Origin: Wandonia haliotis
GTDB lineage: Bacteria; Bacteroidota; Bacteroidia; Flavobacteriales_D; Crocinitomicaceae
Length of the DNA stretch: 64,000 nt
NCBI RefSeq assembly: GCF_039523435.1
Contig: NZ_BAAAFH010000003.1
Span: 1,164,207-1,228,206 of the forward strand
Reading direction: 5' to 3'
Positions 8,372-17,108 of the stretch are shown in pieces. Below the pieces are notes generated by a model. That model was not told the origin of the DNA. It worked only from the letters and a program-made list of their open reading frames with translations, and ran no database searches. The translations under genes and the position numbers were made by a program. Every line of letters starts with the position of its first letter. The stretch's first letter is position 1.

Positions 8372-9274
8372 TTATCGTTTATTTCGGGGATGGTATAACA
8401 AAATTGCATCGCGTTGAGCTGTTTGACTGATGTGGGTATAAATTTCGGTTGTAATAATTGATTCATGCCCTAACATGTCTTGTATTGCTCTGAGGTTTGC
8501 ACCTCCTTCAATAAGGTGAGTGGCAAAAGAGTGCCGGAAGGTGTGCGGACTGATGTTTTTCCGTAAACCAATACTTTCAGCAAGATTTTTAATAATGGTA
8601 AAGATCATAACCCGTGTGAGTTGTTTTCCTCTTCGATTCAGAAAGACAAAATCTTCATATCCCAGGGCAATCGAAATATGGTTTCGCATACTGTCGTAGT
8701 ATAGGTTTATCTCTTTTTCCACACTAGGACTTACAGGAACGAGCCGCTCTTTATTTCCTTTCCCGATTACCCGGACAAAACCTTCTTCAAAATAGAGATT
8801 TGAGAGCTTGAGGTCACAAAGTTCACTTACACGTAATCCGCAACTGTATAAGGTTTCCAGTATAGCTTTGTTTCGATGCCCTTCCTGTTTGGAGAGGTCG
8901 ATTGCAGCCTGAAGTTGGTCAATTTCTTCGATTGTTAAAACTTCGGGGAGTTTTCTCCCGATACGTGGAGCTTCCAGAAGTTCTGCAGGACTGGTTTCAA
9001 TTGTATTTTCCAGTACAAGAAAATCAAAGAATTGTTTGATCCCGCTGATTATACGGGCTTGTGACCGTGCCGCCAGTCCAAGGTCAAATAACTCTCCGGC
9101 AAAAAGCTTAAGGTCACTTAATTGGAGTTGTTCAGGAGATTTTTCCAAAGGTTCAGCGTACTCCCATAGCTTTTTAACGTCCTCTCTGTAAGCGGAAATT
9201 GAATTTTCACTTAATCCTTTTTCAATTTTTAAGTAACTTTCGAAATTCTTTAAATATGTATTCCAGTTAGACAA
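8372..9274 (-). CDS. xerD: Tyrosine recombinase XerD
   Basis: Chromosome dimer resolution recombinase. The 300-residue protein has the N-terminal SAM-like core-binding domain (residues 1-90) and the C-terminal catalytic domain with Arg148 (CGLRVSE), Lys172 (GKGNKER), His244 and Arg247 (HTFRHSF), His270 (LGHES) and nucleophile Tyr279 (TEIYTH). The best start is a TTG at 9274; it gives the usual XerD N-terminus and no upstream ATG is available in frame. That start shares base 9274 with the ATG of the divergent aroQ. It is a core-genome recombinase with no att site or cargo nearby, so not a mobile-element integrase. Confidence 0.93.
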   Translation of the reverse strand: MSNWNTYLKNFESYLKIEKGLSENSISAYREDVKKLWEYAEPLEKSPEQLQLSDLKLFAGELFDLGLAARSQARIISGIKQFFDFLVLENTIETSPAELLEAPRIGRKLPEVLTIEEIDQLQAAIDLSKQEGHRNKAILETLYSCGLRVSELCDLKLSNLYFEEGFVRVIGKGNKERLVPVSPSVEKEINLYYDSMRNHISIALGYEDFVFLNRRGKQLTRVMIFTIIKNLAESIGLRKNISPHTFRHSFATHLIEGGANLRAIQDMLGHESIITTEIYTHISQTAQRDAILLYHPRNKR

Positions 9275-9696
9275 TGAAAAAAATTTTAATTATTAACGGA
9301 CCAAATCTTAATTTACTGGGAACCCGTGAACCACAAATATACGGTGAAAAAGGATTTGAAGCGATTTTGGAAGACCTGAGACGGGAGTTTTCTGATTGTA
9401 CGCTGGAGTACACCCAATCGAATCACGAAGGGGAAATAATAGATGCGCTTCAACAAAGTGAGCACGATGGGATCGTTTTAAACGCCGGAGGATATACGCA
9501 TACATCAGTAGCTATTCGTGATGCTGTTTCATCGGTTACTGTTCCCGTAATTGAGGTACATATCTCAAACATTAGTGCGCGGGAAAGCTTCCGACACGAC
9601 TCTCTGATATCACCTGTAGTTGAGGGATGTGTTTTCGGTTTCGGTACAGATGGGTACGCATTGGGTATTATAGCTGTTCTTCGGATAAAGAAATAG
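9274..9696 (+). CDS. aroQ: 3-dehydroquinate dehydratase, type II
   Basis: Third shikimate-pathway enzyme, converting 3-dehydroquinate to 3-dehydroshikimate. The 140-residue protein matches the dodecameric type II family: ILIINGPNLNLLGTREP with Arg18, catalytic Tyr23 (QIYGE), the NAGGYTHTS loop (Asn69 to Ser77) and His95 in EVHISNISARE. Complete and of normal length. It is divergent from xerD with no space between the start codons, so its promoter must lie inside the xerD coding region. Confidence 0.96.
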   Translation: MKKILIINGPNLNLLGTREPQIYGEKGFEAILEDLRREFSDCTLEYTQSNHEGEIIDALQQSEHDGIVLNAGGYTHTSVAIRDAVSSVTVPVIEVHISNISARESFRHDSLISPVVEGCVFGFGTDGYALGIIAVLRIKK

Positions 9697-9821
9697 AGTG
9701 TTTGAATAAAAAAAGGGTGTTCAATTAGCTGTTTTTCAGTGTTTTTTAATTTTTTTCGTGTTTTTTGAAATCCATAACCGGATGGCTTGCGTAAGTAGGG
9801 TAAATCAAAAAACAAGAAATT

Positions 9822-10817
9822 ATGAATTACAAGAGAATTAACCAGTTAATGATTATACCAGCCCTGGTATTTTCGATTGCTTCCGGATTTTCATCCTGTA
9901 AAAAAGAGGAGGAAGAACCTATGCCGACCCCTGTTCAGATGAAATCCAGTACGTATGATTATGAGTTTAACAATGGTCAGGTAGTAGAGTCTGCAGCGTA
10001 TGCCGGTATGCACAATGATAATTTGACAGCTGCATTAACTGTTGAAGAAGTGTCAGGTGGTCAGTCAAAAATCACAGTGGAATTGACAAATACGGTAGAT
10101 GGAGCAATGTATATGATTCATGCTCATGATGCTGCCGACCCGGGATCTACGCCCAATGGAACTCCGTATAATGAAACCCCGAACAGTGAGGTTTTTTCTA
10201 AAATGGTAACCGGTAATGGTGGGACGGTTTCTGTTTCTCAAACAGTAAATAGTTCGTATATTGAGATTACCACAAATTACAATGGTTTTTTTGTAGTCCA
10301 TGATCCATTACAAAATGTTAGTACTTCAGATGTTAGTACCTTCCTTGTAGTAGGAACGTTTGCCCGGGAACAACAAGCTTCTAATCTGGCATCAATGACC
10401 TATGATTATGCATTCAACACGGGACAGTTGGTTGCTGAGTATGCATACTCCGGCTCGCATAGTTCAACTATTTCGGCACGTCTTCGTCTTCAGGAGCTGA
10501 CTAATGGAATGACACGTGTCTCAGTGATGTTGATGAACTCTGTAAGTGGCGAAATGTATATGGTTCATGCACATGATACCGCTGATCCGGCAACAACTCC
10601 TAATGGTACGCCTTACAATGAAACACCAAATGGAGATGTATTAACGCTGATGATCAACGGAAATGGTTCTACAGCAATGAACAGTCAGTTTTCACCTATG
10701 AGTATTACCGAGTTATCAGGAACTTATTCAGGATTTTTTGTAGTTCACGATCCACTTCAACCAATAAGCACCACGGATCCAACAACGTATGTTGTGTTAG
10801 GAGTGTTTGCTAACTAA
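9822..10817 (+). CDS. Lipoprotein with two tandem CHRD-like domains
   Basis: A 331-residue predicted lipoprotein: a hydrophobic N-terminus ends in GFSSC with the lipobox cysteine at residue 26, followed by Lys-Lys and a Glu-rich stretch. The rest is two copies of a ~140-residue unit (about 43-185 and 188-331). Each copy has TYDY.FN.GQ.V, a (M/V)HAHD.ADP segment, the conserved NGTPYNETPN motif and GFFVVHDPLQ near its end. The conserved His/Asp residues and the HxH arrangement recall CHRD domains, but that assignment is tentative. Surface or periplasmic location is inferred; the function is unknown. A good terminator follows. Confidence 0.75.
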   Translation: MNYKRINQLMIIPALVFSIASGFSSCKKEEEEPMPTPVQMKSSTYDYEFNNGQVVESAAYAGMHNDNLTAALTVEEVSGGQSKITVELTNTVDGAMYMIHAHDAADPGSTPNGTPYNETPNSEVFSKMVTGNGGTVSVSQTVNSSYIEITTNYNGFFVVHDPLQNVSTSDVSTFLVVGTFAREQQASNLASMTYDYAFNTGQLVAEYAYSGSHSSTISARLRLQELTNGMTRVSVMLMNSVSGEMYMVHAHDTADPATTPNGTPYNETPNGDVLTLMINGNGSTAMNSQFSPMSITELSGTYSGFFVVHDPLQPISTTDPTTYVVLGVFAN

Positions 10818-10842
10818 TCAGTTTAGTAAACCTTTAGAGAAG

Positions 10843-10870
10843 AATCCCTTAGCAATAAGGGATTTTTTTA
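10843..10870 (+). terminator. Terminator of the CHRD-like lipoprotein gene
   Basis: Arms AATCCCTTA (10843-10851) and TAAGGGATT (10856-10864) form a hairpin followed by a run of T. It separates the gene from the convergent glycosyltransferase, whose stop codon it reaches. Confidence 0.85.
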
Positions 10871-11911
10871 TTTTTTCCAACCTTCCAGATCAGAGAAGTG
10901 AGCGACTCCTTTTATGAACTTTTGCCAGAGAATACTCTTCGGATATACACAGGTTAACGCTTTAGGAGTAGCTATCGAAGAACGAATTTCTTTTCGCTTT
11001 TTCAAGAGCTTTCCAAGGGCCTTGTAGTAATGCATGTGTGCCATAAACAACGAGCCGATATGAGTAAGGTTTCCAGATAACAAAAAACGTATGCCTGCTA
11101 ATCCATCAAGACAAAGCCGTCTGAATATTTTAGGGAAGAGCCAACCTTCATAGTTTTTTGTAATCATATACAAACTATTCCGGAAGTTCAGATACGTTTT
11201 TTTGGGATTCATATAATCCAGTGTTCCTCCGCCAACATGATACACTTCACTGTTTCCTACAGCGTAAAATGAATAGCCAAGTCGTTTTAACCTCCAACAG
11301 AGATCAATCTCTTCCATGTGAGCGAAAAAATCGTTGTCTAACCCTCCGGATGAATGATATAAATCAGCACGTATCATAAGACAAGCTCCCGTTGCCCAGA
11401 AGATTTCAATCGTATCATTGTATTGTCCCTTATCTTCTTCAATTGCTTCAAAAATCCGACCGCGGCAAAAAGGAAAGTAATCTTTGTCCAGAAATCCGCC
11501 GGCTGCACCCGCATGCTCAAAATATCCCTTTCGGTGAAAAGATCTGATTTTTGGTTGGCATCCGGCAATAGAGTTGTCGGATTGCATTACTTCCAATAAT
11601 GGAGTGATCCAGTTTTCCGTGACTTCCACATCACTATTGAGAAGTATATAGTATTCGGCTTCTACTTTTGAGAGAGCGTCATTGTAGCCTTTCGCAAAAC
11701 CACCGTTTTCAGTATTTACAATAATTTGTACGTCAGGAAAGTTGGTTCGGACATAAGTAACAGACTCATCGGTAGAATTATTGTCAGCAAGAACAACCTG
11801 ATGAGGTGAAGAATAGCGAACGACTTTGTCCAGAAATTGTTCGAGATATTTTTTACCGTTCCAATTCAGAATAACAACGGCGACAAGCGGTTTTTCCTCT
11901 TTCATAAGCAT
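10868..11911 (-). CDS. Glycosyltransferase family 2
   Basis: GT-A type glycosyltransferase, probably transferring a sugar from a nucleotide donor to a surface glycan or lipid acceptor. It opens with VAVVILNWNGKKYLEQFL, has the nucleotide-binding ADNNSTDES and a SDVEVTE segment in the place of the DxD motif, then ENGGFAKGYNDAL and the EEIDLCWRLKRLGY motif typical of rhamnosyl-like GT2 enzymes. The 347-residue protein has no clear transmembrane helix. The start could be 11911 or the second Met at 11905. It lies 24 bases after the GWxTD gene on the same strand, so the two probably form an operon. Confidence 0.9.
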   Translation of the reverse strand: MLMKEEKPLVAVVILNWNGKKYLEQFLDKVVRYSSPHQVVLADNNSTDESVTYVRTNFPDVQIIVNTENGGFAKGYNDALSKVEAEYYILLNSDVEVTENWITPLLEVMQSDNSIAGCQPKIRSFHRKGYFEHAGAAGGFLDKDYFPFCRGRIFEAIEEDKGQYNDTIEIFWATGACLMIRADLYHSSGGLDNDFFAHMEEIDLCWRLKRLGYSFYAVGNSEVYHVGGGTLDYMNPKKTYLNFRNSLYMITKNYEGWLFPKIFRRLCLDGLAGIRFLLSGNLTHIGSLFMAHMHYYKALGKLLKKRKEIRSSIATPKALTCVYPKSILWQKFIKGVAHFSDLEGWKK

Positions 11912-11935
11912 CGAAAAATACGAATTATTGCTGAG

Positions 11936-13360
11936 TTACCAGCGTTGCCCGCCTTCCATTATATCTTCATCGTTTGTTCGTGAGCGGGTGTTTACGGTAT
12001 TCCCTCTCGTGCGCAATTCCTGTTGCCAACGGCTGTTGTATAATTCTCCCGGCATATCAGAGTGCAGGAGAACATATTCATTCCCGACGCGCGTCGGGTT
12101 GTAGAATACAAAACGCTTGTTTGAGAATTGTTGCAGCTTATAGTACTGCCAGATCTCATAAGGATACTCATTCGATTCATTGGGTCTGCTGACCACTGCA
12201 TTTGGAGGACCGTATTTCAGGAATACTCTTCCTCTGTCTGTTCTGAATCCGGGCATTAGTGAGGTACCGTACTCTTTTTCAACAGTGTTGATCAGTGATT
12301 TATATTTTAACCACTCTTCAGTTGGTTTTAACTGGGCTGTTTTTTTCCAATACGACTGGAAATATTTTTGTGCAACCGTTGTGTCCTGTTTTTTGAGAAC
12401 TTCAATTATATTTTGTTCTTCAATACGTGTTGAAATAGGAATAAGACTTTCCAAGTAATAAAATAAAGAGTCTCCGGGAACTTCTTTCATAAATATCGGA
12501 TCCAGAATAGTTTCGTTTACATCACCATATATGTCCGTGATAATCGGATTAAAGCGATCGAAGAATAATTGCTTCTGACGGATAACAATTCCTTCGTCAT
12601 CAAGTAATTCCAATCCAAGGTAGTACTCTCCACTTTCCAGTTTATCAATGTTAAAAGAATAGAGAAGAGGGATAACTGATGCGGGGGATAAACGCTTTAT
12701 TCCCATGTACTGATCCACTACTTTTCGTGTGTTTTTATCTGCAATGAAATAGCGAAGAACAAACCGGGCAGAATCTCCCAATAAGTTGGTGTTGTATAAC
12801 TCACAATAGAAAATTAATTTTTCCGATTCCACCGGAAAGTAGGTCGATAACCGGGGGATAATTTCCATCCCGTTTTTAGTAAACTCTGTATTTCCATTTG
12901 ATTTAGAGAGCGTTTCTATAAGTCCTATGTCGGAGAATCCCAGGTTTTCGGATTGATCCTCCACAACAATGTCTTGCATAAATGTTAGGGTGTCATCCGT
13001 ATTATTTTTATCGACGACAGACAATTCCAGTTGATATGCTCCGGGAAGCACACTAAACCTTCTGATGGAATAAAAGTCTTCAAATAAGGTATCTCCCAAA
13101 GGAGTGGTTTTCAAACTGTATTTATCAAAATCAAAGATTTTATCTTCTTGAGATAGTATTAGGCTTATAGCAACTTCGCCCTGCTTTTTACCTTCCACAT
13201 CAGCATAATGAACCGAAGAGGCCAGAAATTGCATGTATACTTCCAGGTAATGCCCGTTTTCCGGACTGTAAAAAGAATTGTGATCCAGAATCAGGCGGAG
13301 GTTTCTTCCGGAAACCTGAAATGATAACAGGGCTATAGTCAGAAATAGTATTATTCGCAT
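11936..13360 (-). CDS. GWxTD domain-containing exported protein
   Basis: A 474-residue secreted protein with an N-terminal signal peptide (MRIILFLTIALLSFQVSG). The C-terminal half carries the GWxTD-domain signature in slightly altered form: GFRTDRGRVFLKYGPPN followed by YPYEIWQYY. The N-terminal half is predicted beta-rich. GWxTD proteins are widespread in Bacteroidota and have no established function. Here the motif tryptophan is replaced by Phe-Arg (GFRTD). It is the first gene of a pair with the glycosyltransferase. Confidence 0.85.
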   Translation of the reverse strand: MRIILFLTIALLSFQVSGRNLRLILDHNSFYSPENGHYLEVYMQFLASSVHYADVEGKKQGEVAISLILSQEDKIFDFDKYSLKTTPLGDTLFEDFYSIRRFSVLPGAYQLELSVVDKNNTDDTLTFMQDIVVEDQSENLGFSDIGLIETLSKSNGNTEFTKNGMEIIPRLSTYFPVESEKLIFYCELYNTNLLGDSARFVLRYFIADKNTRKVVDQYMGIKRLSPASVIPLLYSFNIDKLESGEYYLGLELLDDEGIVIRQKQLFFDRFNPIITDIYGDVNETILDPIFMKEVPGDSLFYYLESLIPISTRIEEQNIIEVLKKQDTTVAQKYFQSYWKKTAQLKPTEEWLKYKSLINTVEKEYGTSLMPGFRTDRGRVFLKYGPPNAVVSRPNESNEYPYEIWQYYKLQQFSNKRFVFYNPTRVGNEYVLLHSDMPGELYNSRWQQELRTRGNTVNTRSRTNDEDIMEGGQRW

Positions 13361-13643
13361 AAACAGAATTTTCGCCCATAAAGATACAAAAAGGCGATGA
13401 GTATATTCTTAAAGCTTGTTAAAGTTGCCGTTATAGCTTTTGGACAGAAAGGTCTGTTCTGTCATCTTTCTGAAAAGGAAATGAGATGACAAGAATCCTA
13501 ATGTCATTATCAGGTTGATTTGCTATTTTATGTGTTATACACAGTGGGATAAGCAGGTGTCTTTAACATGTTGTAAGGGATAACTCTTGTTCTTTTATGA
13601 GAAATGGCGCTTTACTTTCGACACATTTATATCGAATGTGTTT

Positions 13644-14195
13644 TTACAGGTCGTCTGTGAAATGCCTTTTCTCTTTTTCTTGTGAAAACTTTCGGGAGTT
13701 GTATTCACTTGATTGATTTCTGGGGATTGAAAGTGTTTGCCAGTCTTCGTTTTTTAAGACCTTGGCGATAAAGACAATTTGTCCTATATGATAGGGGTAA
13801 TGAGCGAGTTGACGGTTGAGAGCTTCTGTTACAGTATGTCCATCATTTCGGATATAAACAGTCTTTTCTAAATCAGATTCGGTTAACTCTTCTAAAGTGT
13901 TGAAGAGACAGTTCCAGCCTTTATCCCAGTGTTCTAGTAATTCCTTCTTGCTCTGGAATGGGTTGGTGAATTCCGCGTCCCGGTTTCGCCAGGACTTTTC
14001 TCCGTCTGTGGTTAGAAAGTCCGTAAATCGGGATAACATATTTCCTGCTAGATGATGGACGAGTATTGCAATACTGTTACTTTCAGGGTTGAATTGCAGG
14101 TAAAGCTGTTCTTCCTCTAGTTGATTAATTGCTTTTTCACCAAGTGATTTATAATACAAAAATTGTTTTTGCAGACTGGTAAGATAACTATTCAT
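13644..14195 (-). CDS. DUF1572 family protein (DinB superfamily)
   Basis: A 183-residue four-helix-bundle protein of the DinB/YfiT superfamily, DUF1572 branch. The conserved SIAILVHHLAGNMLSRFTDF region holds one metal-ligand His pair, and HYPYHIGQIVFIAK near residues 130-145 holds the second. Many superfamily members are metal-dependent transferases acting with small thiols. It is the last gene of a four-gene operon and overlaps the preceding ATPase gene by 4 bases (start/stop overlap). Confidence 0.83.
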   Translation of the reverse strand: MNSYLTSLQKQFLYYKSLGEKAINQLEEEQLYLQFNPESNSIAILVHHLAGNMLSRFTDFLTTDGEKSWRNRDAEFTNPFQSKKELLEHWDKGWNCLFNTLEELTESDLEKTVYIRNDGHTVTEALNRQLAHYPYHIGQIVFIAKVLKNEDWQTLSIPRNQSSEYNSRKFSQEKEKRHFTDDL

Positions 14196-14752
14196 GATTT
14201 TTCGGATTGTATTTGATGTAGAACAAATTCTTTTCTTGTTGCGACTGAACCGACAGGTACGTCAATGACGATATAACCGTATTTCAGGTAGGTGTCTTTC
14301 ATTACCTGATATGTGAAAAGAGCTTCTTCCCAGGATTGTTTACGTTCACTGTCGGTAACATAAATTTCTTTCCAGGGAGGGAGTATAAACACCTTTTTAT
14401 TGTAGTTACAGGAAAGTATTTCCCTTACAATTAAGGGATCAGGCGAGTAATCAATAATAGAAGCGTAACAAAGCGCATCAATTCCGCTCCGGTCAAAAAA
14501 AATGTTGTTGTCAGGGTAATTTTCACGAGCTGTGTAGTATTCCTGGAGTGAACGACTAAGAAGCAAATCGGTATATTTTGTTTTATCTCCCCAGGGAAGA
14601 GCATTCCCCTTCATTTCAATTTGTTCTCTGATTACTGTTCGCGCTGTCTCATGAACTACCTGAAAATTTTCTTTTTCTAGAGCTTCCAGAAGTGTTGTTT
14701 TGCCTACGCCCGGTCCCCCGGTCAGAATATAGTATTCCAAAGTTTGTTTCAT
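14192..14752 (-). CDS. P-loop ATPase/kinase, AAA_28 type (NadR-C-like)
   Basis: A 186-residue P-loop protein with Walker A GGPGVGKTT (Lys18) and a FFDRSGIDAL segment serving as the catalytic Asp-Arg region, as in NadR-C-like and AAA_28 small-molecule kinases. The arrangement fits nucleotide binding and possibly phosphorylation of a small metabolite; the substrate is unknown. It overlaps both neighbours by 4 bases, which suggests translational coupling with the SnoaL-like and DUF1572 genes. Confidence 0.8.
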   Translation of the reverse strand: MKQTLEYYILTGGPGVGKTTLLEALEKENFQVVHETARTVIREQIEMKGNALPWGDKTKYTDLLLSRSLQEYYTARENYPDNNIFFDRSGIDALCYASIIDYSPDPLIVREILSCNYNKKVFILPPWKEIYVTDSERKQSWEEALFTYQVMKDTYLKYGYIVIDVPVGSVATRKEFVLHQIQSEKS

Positions 14753-15492
14753 TCTTTAGTTTGTGTTTTGGAGATGAGCTGAAGCCAATCATGGCGGTCA
14801 AAAAACACTTCATTCCGTGAAATTTTCCCGTCTTCAAATTCAAGAATGTCCAAACCTGTAGTTTCTATTATTTCTCTACCGACAGGAATCCGGACCACCC
14901 ATTTGAGGGAACATCCTCCCGGAGTTGGGAAAACTTCAAGTCGTCTCCATTCCCATTCGGGATTATAACGCAACAATTTTCGAAAATATTCTCTCAGGTT
15001 AATTTTACCACGGATACCATTTCTGATAGCCGGATCTGCATAAAAACAGTTCTCTGAATAGAAGGATAATAGTGGTTCTACTTGTTCGGGACATCCTTTA
15101 CTTGTCCAGCTTTTTAACCAGGTATCAAGGAAAGTTGTTAGATCCGGGAAAGATTTGTAGTGGGCACTAACCCGACTTATTTTCCCATGGGAATTCAACT
15201 CCATATATTCTGCGGAAAGTGAATGATTTACACTTTTGTAGAAAAGGACAAGAGAATTAACGCCTTTTATCTCATGGTACAGTTCAAAATGAAGATCCGG
15301 ATAGTTATCTAACGCCTTGGAAAAATAAGCTTTTAAGTCTGTTTTGTTTGTTATTTCTCCTTTCGAATCAACTTCCATCTGTTGTATAATAGGAGATGAA
15401 AAACGGATTGTATCACTATAGTGTTCAAGAATAGCATCTAAATTATGCGTATTCCAGGCGTGTAACCAATCTGTTGTAAATTTCGATGTCAT
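14749..15492 (-). CDS. Tandem SnoaL-like (NTF2 fold) protein
   Basis: A 247-residue protein formed by two NTF2/SnoaL-like domains (about 1-115 and 118-245). Both units open similarly (TDWLHAWNTHNLDAILEHYSDTIRFSSP and TWLKSWTSKG..EPLLSFYSENCFYADP) and end in strands ending a ligand pocket (GLDILEFEDGKISRNEVFFDR). Such proteins are either small-molecule enzymes or binding proteins; the activity cannot be assigned. It is followed with a 4-base overlap by the P-loop gene and preceded after 9 bases by a DinB gene. Confidence 0.8.
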   Translation of the reverse strand: MTSKFTTDWLHAWNTHNLDAILEHYSDTIRFSSPIIQQMEVDSKGEITNKTDLKAYFSKALDNYPDLHFELYHEIKGVNSLVLFYKSVNHSLSAEYMELNSHGKISRVSAHYKSFPDLTTFLDTWLKSWTSKGCPEQVEPLLSFYSENCFYADPAIRNGIRGKINLREYFRKLLRYNPEWEWRRLEVFPTPGGCSLKWVVRIPVGREIIETTGLDILEFEDGKISRNEVFFDRHDWLQLISKTQTKE

Positions 15493-15501
15493 TGTTCATT
15501 T

Positions 15502-16005
15502 TTAGTTAGTGGAACTCTTTGAGATTATTTCTTCGGAACTTAATCCAAACATTGGAGGTGTCGAAATGTCAAGGATATTCAGGTAAAGATATACTTGTGC
15601 TCTATGATGGATTTCGTGTTCTGTCATCGCCCGAAGCCATTTCCAAGTTGTAATGGGAGTACCTGCCGGAGTGAGGCATTTTTGTTTTAAATCGTGTGGA
15701 GTCAGTGTAGAGAAAATCTTAAGCGACTCAGTATGTTTTTCATTGAAATAGCTGATTACCTGGTCATATCCATCTGCTAATTCTTTTCCACATCCGTTGT
15801 AGATACAAGGATTTCCTTGAATGGTTTCAGCAAACATATTTCGCTCAATAGCGGCTATGTGCCGGATTTGATCTGCAATAGTAAATTTACCGGGTTTATA
15901 TGACCAGTCCATATATTGGGGAGGAATAACAGCTATCAGACGATTAGTGCGTTGCCGTATTTTTTTGTAGTATTCCAGGAAAGAGGGGATGTCATTGAAT
16001 TCCAT
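15502..16005 (-). CDS. DinB family protein
   Basis: A 167-residue DinB-like four-helix protein. Metal-ligand histidines are visible in IADQIRHIAAIERNMF (about residue 48) and in the C-terminal MTEHEIHHRAQVYLYL (about residues 127-135). Family members include metal-dependent thiol transferases and proteins of unknown role. It is the first gene of the operon that continues with the SnoaL-like, P-loop and DUF1572 genes. Confidence 0.85.
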   Translation of the reverse strand: MEFNDIPSFLEYYKKIRQRTNRLIAVIPPQYMDWSYKPGKFTIADQIRHIAAIERNMFAETIQGNPCIYNGCGKELADGYDQVISYFNEKHTESLKIFSTLTPHDLKQKCLTPAGTPITTWKWLRAMTEHEIHHRAQVYLYLNILDISTPPMFGLSSEEIISKSSTN

Positions 16006-16122
16006 ATTTGTGTTTATAAAGTTGTCTTGTCTCTCAAATTTCGTGAATGAAAGTGGATTATAACAGGTTCAGTTTTTGTGATTTTAACGAGTACAGTTAG
16101 GGGATTTACATGCAAGTGCTCC

Positions 16123-16776
16123 TTAATTAAGGAAGGTGTTAAGTTCTGCTAGTTGATCAGGATGATAATTGTCCAGAAAAAAATCTGCGAGTGGATGTTT
16201 CGGGTTTTGTAGATCATTTGTATGCTGAATTACCTTCATGCCTGCTCTCTTGGCAGCAGTAATACCGGAATCAGAGTCTTCAATGACAATACATTTTTCT
16301 GGTGCTACCTCTAATCTCTTTGCTGTGTTGAGATAAATGTCAGGATGAGGTTTCCCTTTAGGTTCGAATTCTGCAGAGGAAATGGTATCAAAAAGAGTAC
16401 TGAGTCCTGATTTTTGCAAAACTACCGGAATAATAGATGCAGGAGAATTTGTTGCCAGTCCGGTGAGTATATTTTTATTTTTCAGGGATTGCACAAAGTG
16501 TTGTATACCGGGAAAGACACAATTCTGTTGTTCAATTAACTCTACAACACGCGTGATGACCATCTGTTCTACTTCTTCGTGTGTTTTTCCTTTCCAGGGA
16601 AATTGTTCGAACCAGAAACGGGTAACTTCCTGCGTAGTCATTTTCTGAGTAAACTGAGTAAGTTCTTCATTGACTTCTACTCCTAACGCAGTAAATGTAT
16701 CCTTCTCTGCCAATTTCCAGAAAGGTTCAGAATCGACAATAACCCCATCCATATCAAAAATAACAGCTTCCAGCAT
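16123..16776 (-). CDS. HAD-superfamily phosphatase, HxpB/beta-phosphoglucomutase-like
   Basis: A 217-residue HAD hydrolase with motif I FDMDGVIVDSEP (Asp8 nucleophile, Asp10), motif II TGLATNSP, motif III Lys in KPHPDIY and motif IV VIEDSDSGI. The cap is the small helical type near residues 15-85. Closest in style to hexitol/2-deoxyglucose-6-phosphate phosphatases (HxpB, YniC), so a sugar-phosphate phosphatase is likely; a beta-phosphoglucomutase cannot be excluded. It stands alone between two operons. Confidence 0.88.
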   Translation of the reverse strand: MLEAVIFDMDGVIVDSEPFWKLAEKDTFTALGVEVNEELTQFTQKMTTQEVTRFWFEQFPWKGKTHEEVEQMVITRVVELIEQQNCVFPGIQHFVQSLKNKNILTGLATNSPASIIPVVLQKSGLSTLFDTISSAEFEPKGKPHPDIYLNTAKRLEVAPEKCIVIEDSDSGITAAKRAGMKVIQHTNDLQNPKHPLADFFLDNYHPDQLAELNTFLN

Positions 16777-16840
16777 TTTGAAATAAAATAGAGAGCAAGT
16801 TACTAAATATTCCCGGGGAGCAAAGGGATAACAAGAAGAA

Positions 16841-16868
16841 AAGCCCCGGGGAATAAGAACCGGGGCTT
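16841..16868 (-). terminator. Terminator of the cupin/aldolase/thioredoxin operon
   Basis: Arms AAGCCCCGG and CCGGGGCTT, 10-base loop, followed on the minus strand by TTTTCTTCTT. It sits 8 bases after the thioredoxin-like stop codon. Confidence 0.85.
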
Positions 16869-16875
16869 GATTACA

Positions 16876-17106
16876 TTATTTCAAATCTTCGATAGCGGCA
16901 CCGAAATTGATATGCAAAACGTTACCATTTGGCATTACTAACGCAGGAACCGATTGTACACCCTGATCTTCGGCATACTGTACTTTTGTTGTGTCAATTC
17001 CTAAATGAACTACTTCAACGCGATCTTTGGGAATAATGTTCAGAATGTCCTGTTCGGCACTCACACATACCGGACATCCGGCGTGGTAAAAAACTGCTTT
17101 TTTCAT
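16876..17106 (-). CDS. Small thioredoxin/glutaredoxin-like protein
   Basis: A 76-residue thioredoxin-fold protein with the redox motif CPVC at residues 11-14 (HAGCPVC) and the cis-proline segment SVPALV near residue 54. Shorter than thioredoxin and closer to glutaredoxin-like mini proteins. The gene follows the aldolase gene with a 2-base gap and is the last of the operon. The redox partner is unknown; the context suggests it serves the aldolase/cupin pathway. Confidence 0.82.
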   Translation of the reverse strand: MKKAVFYHAGCPVCVSAEQDILNIIPKDRVEVVHLGIDTTKVQYAEDQGVQSVPALVMPNGNVLHINFGAAIEDLK

Positions 17107-17108
17107 GT

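Noticed and set aside
8372..9274. Tyrosine recombinase as a sign of an integrated element
   Set aside because: The sequence has full XerD features and housekeeping neighbours (aroQ, DAHP synthase); no repeat, tRNA target or cargo is seen.
13621..13641. Hairpin ACACATT/AATGTGT as terminator of the DinB/SnoaL operon
   Set aside because: The T run lies on the plus strand, opposite to the operon's direction, and no plus-strand gene ends there.
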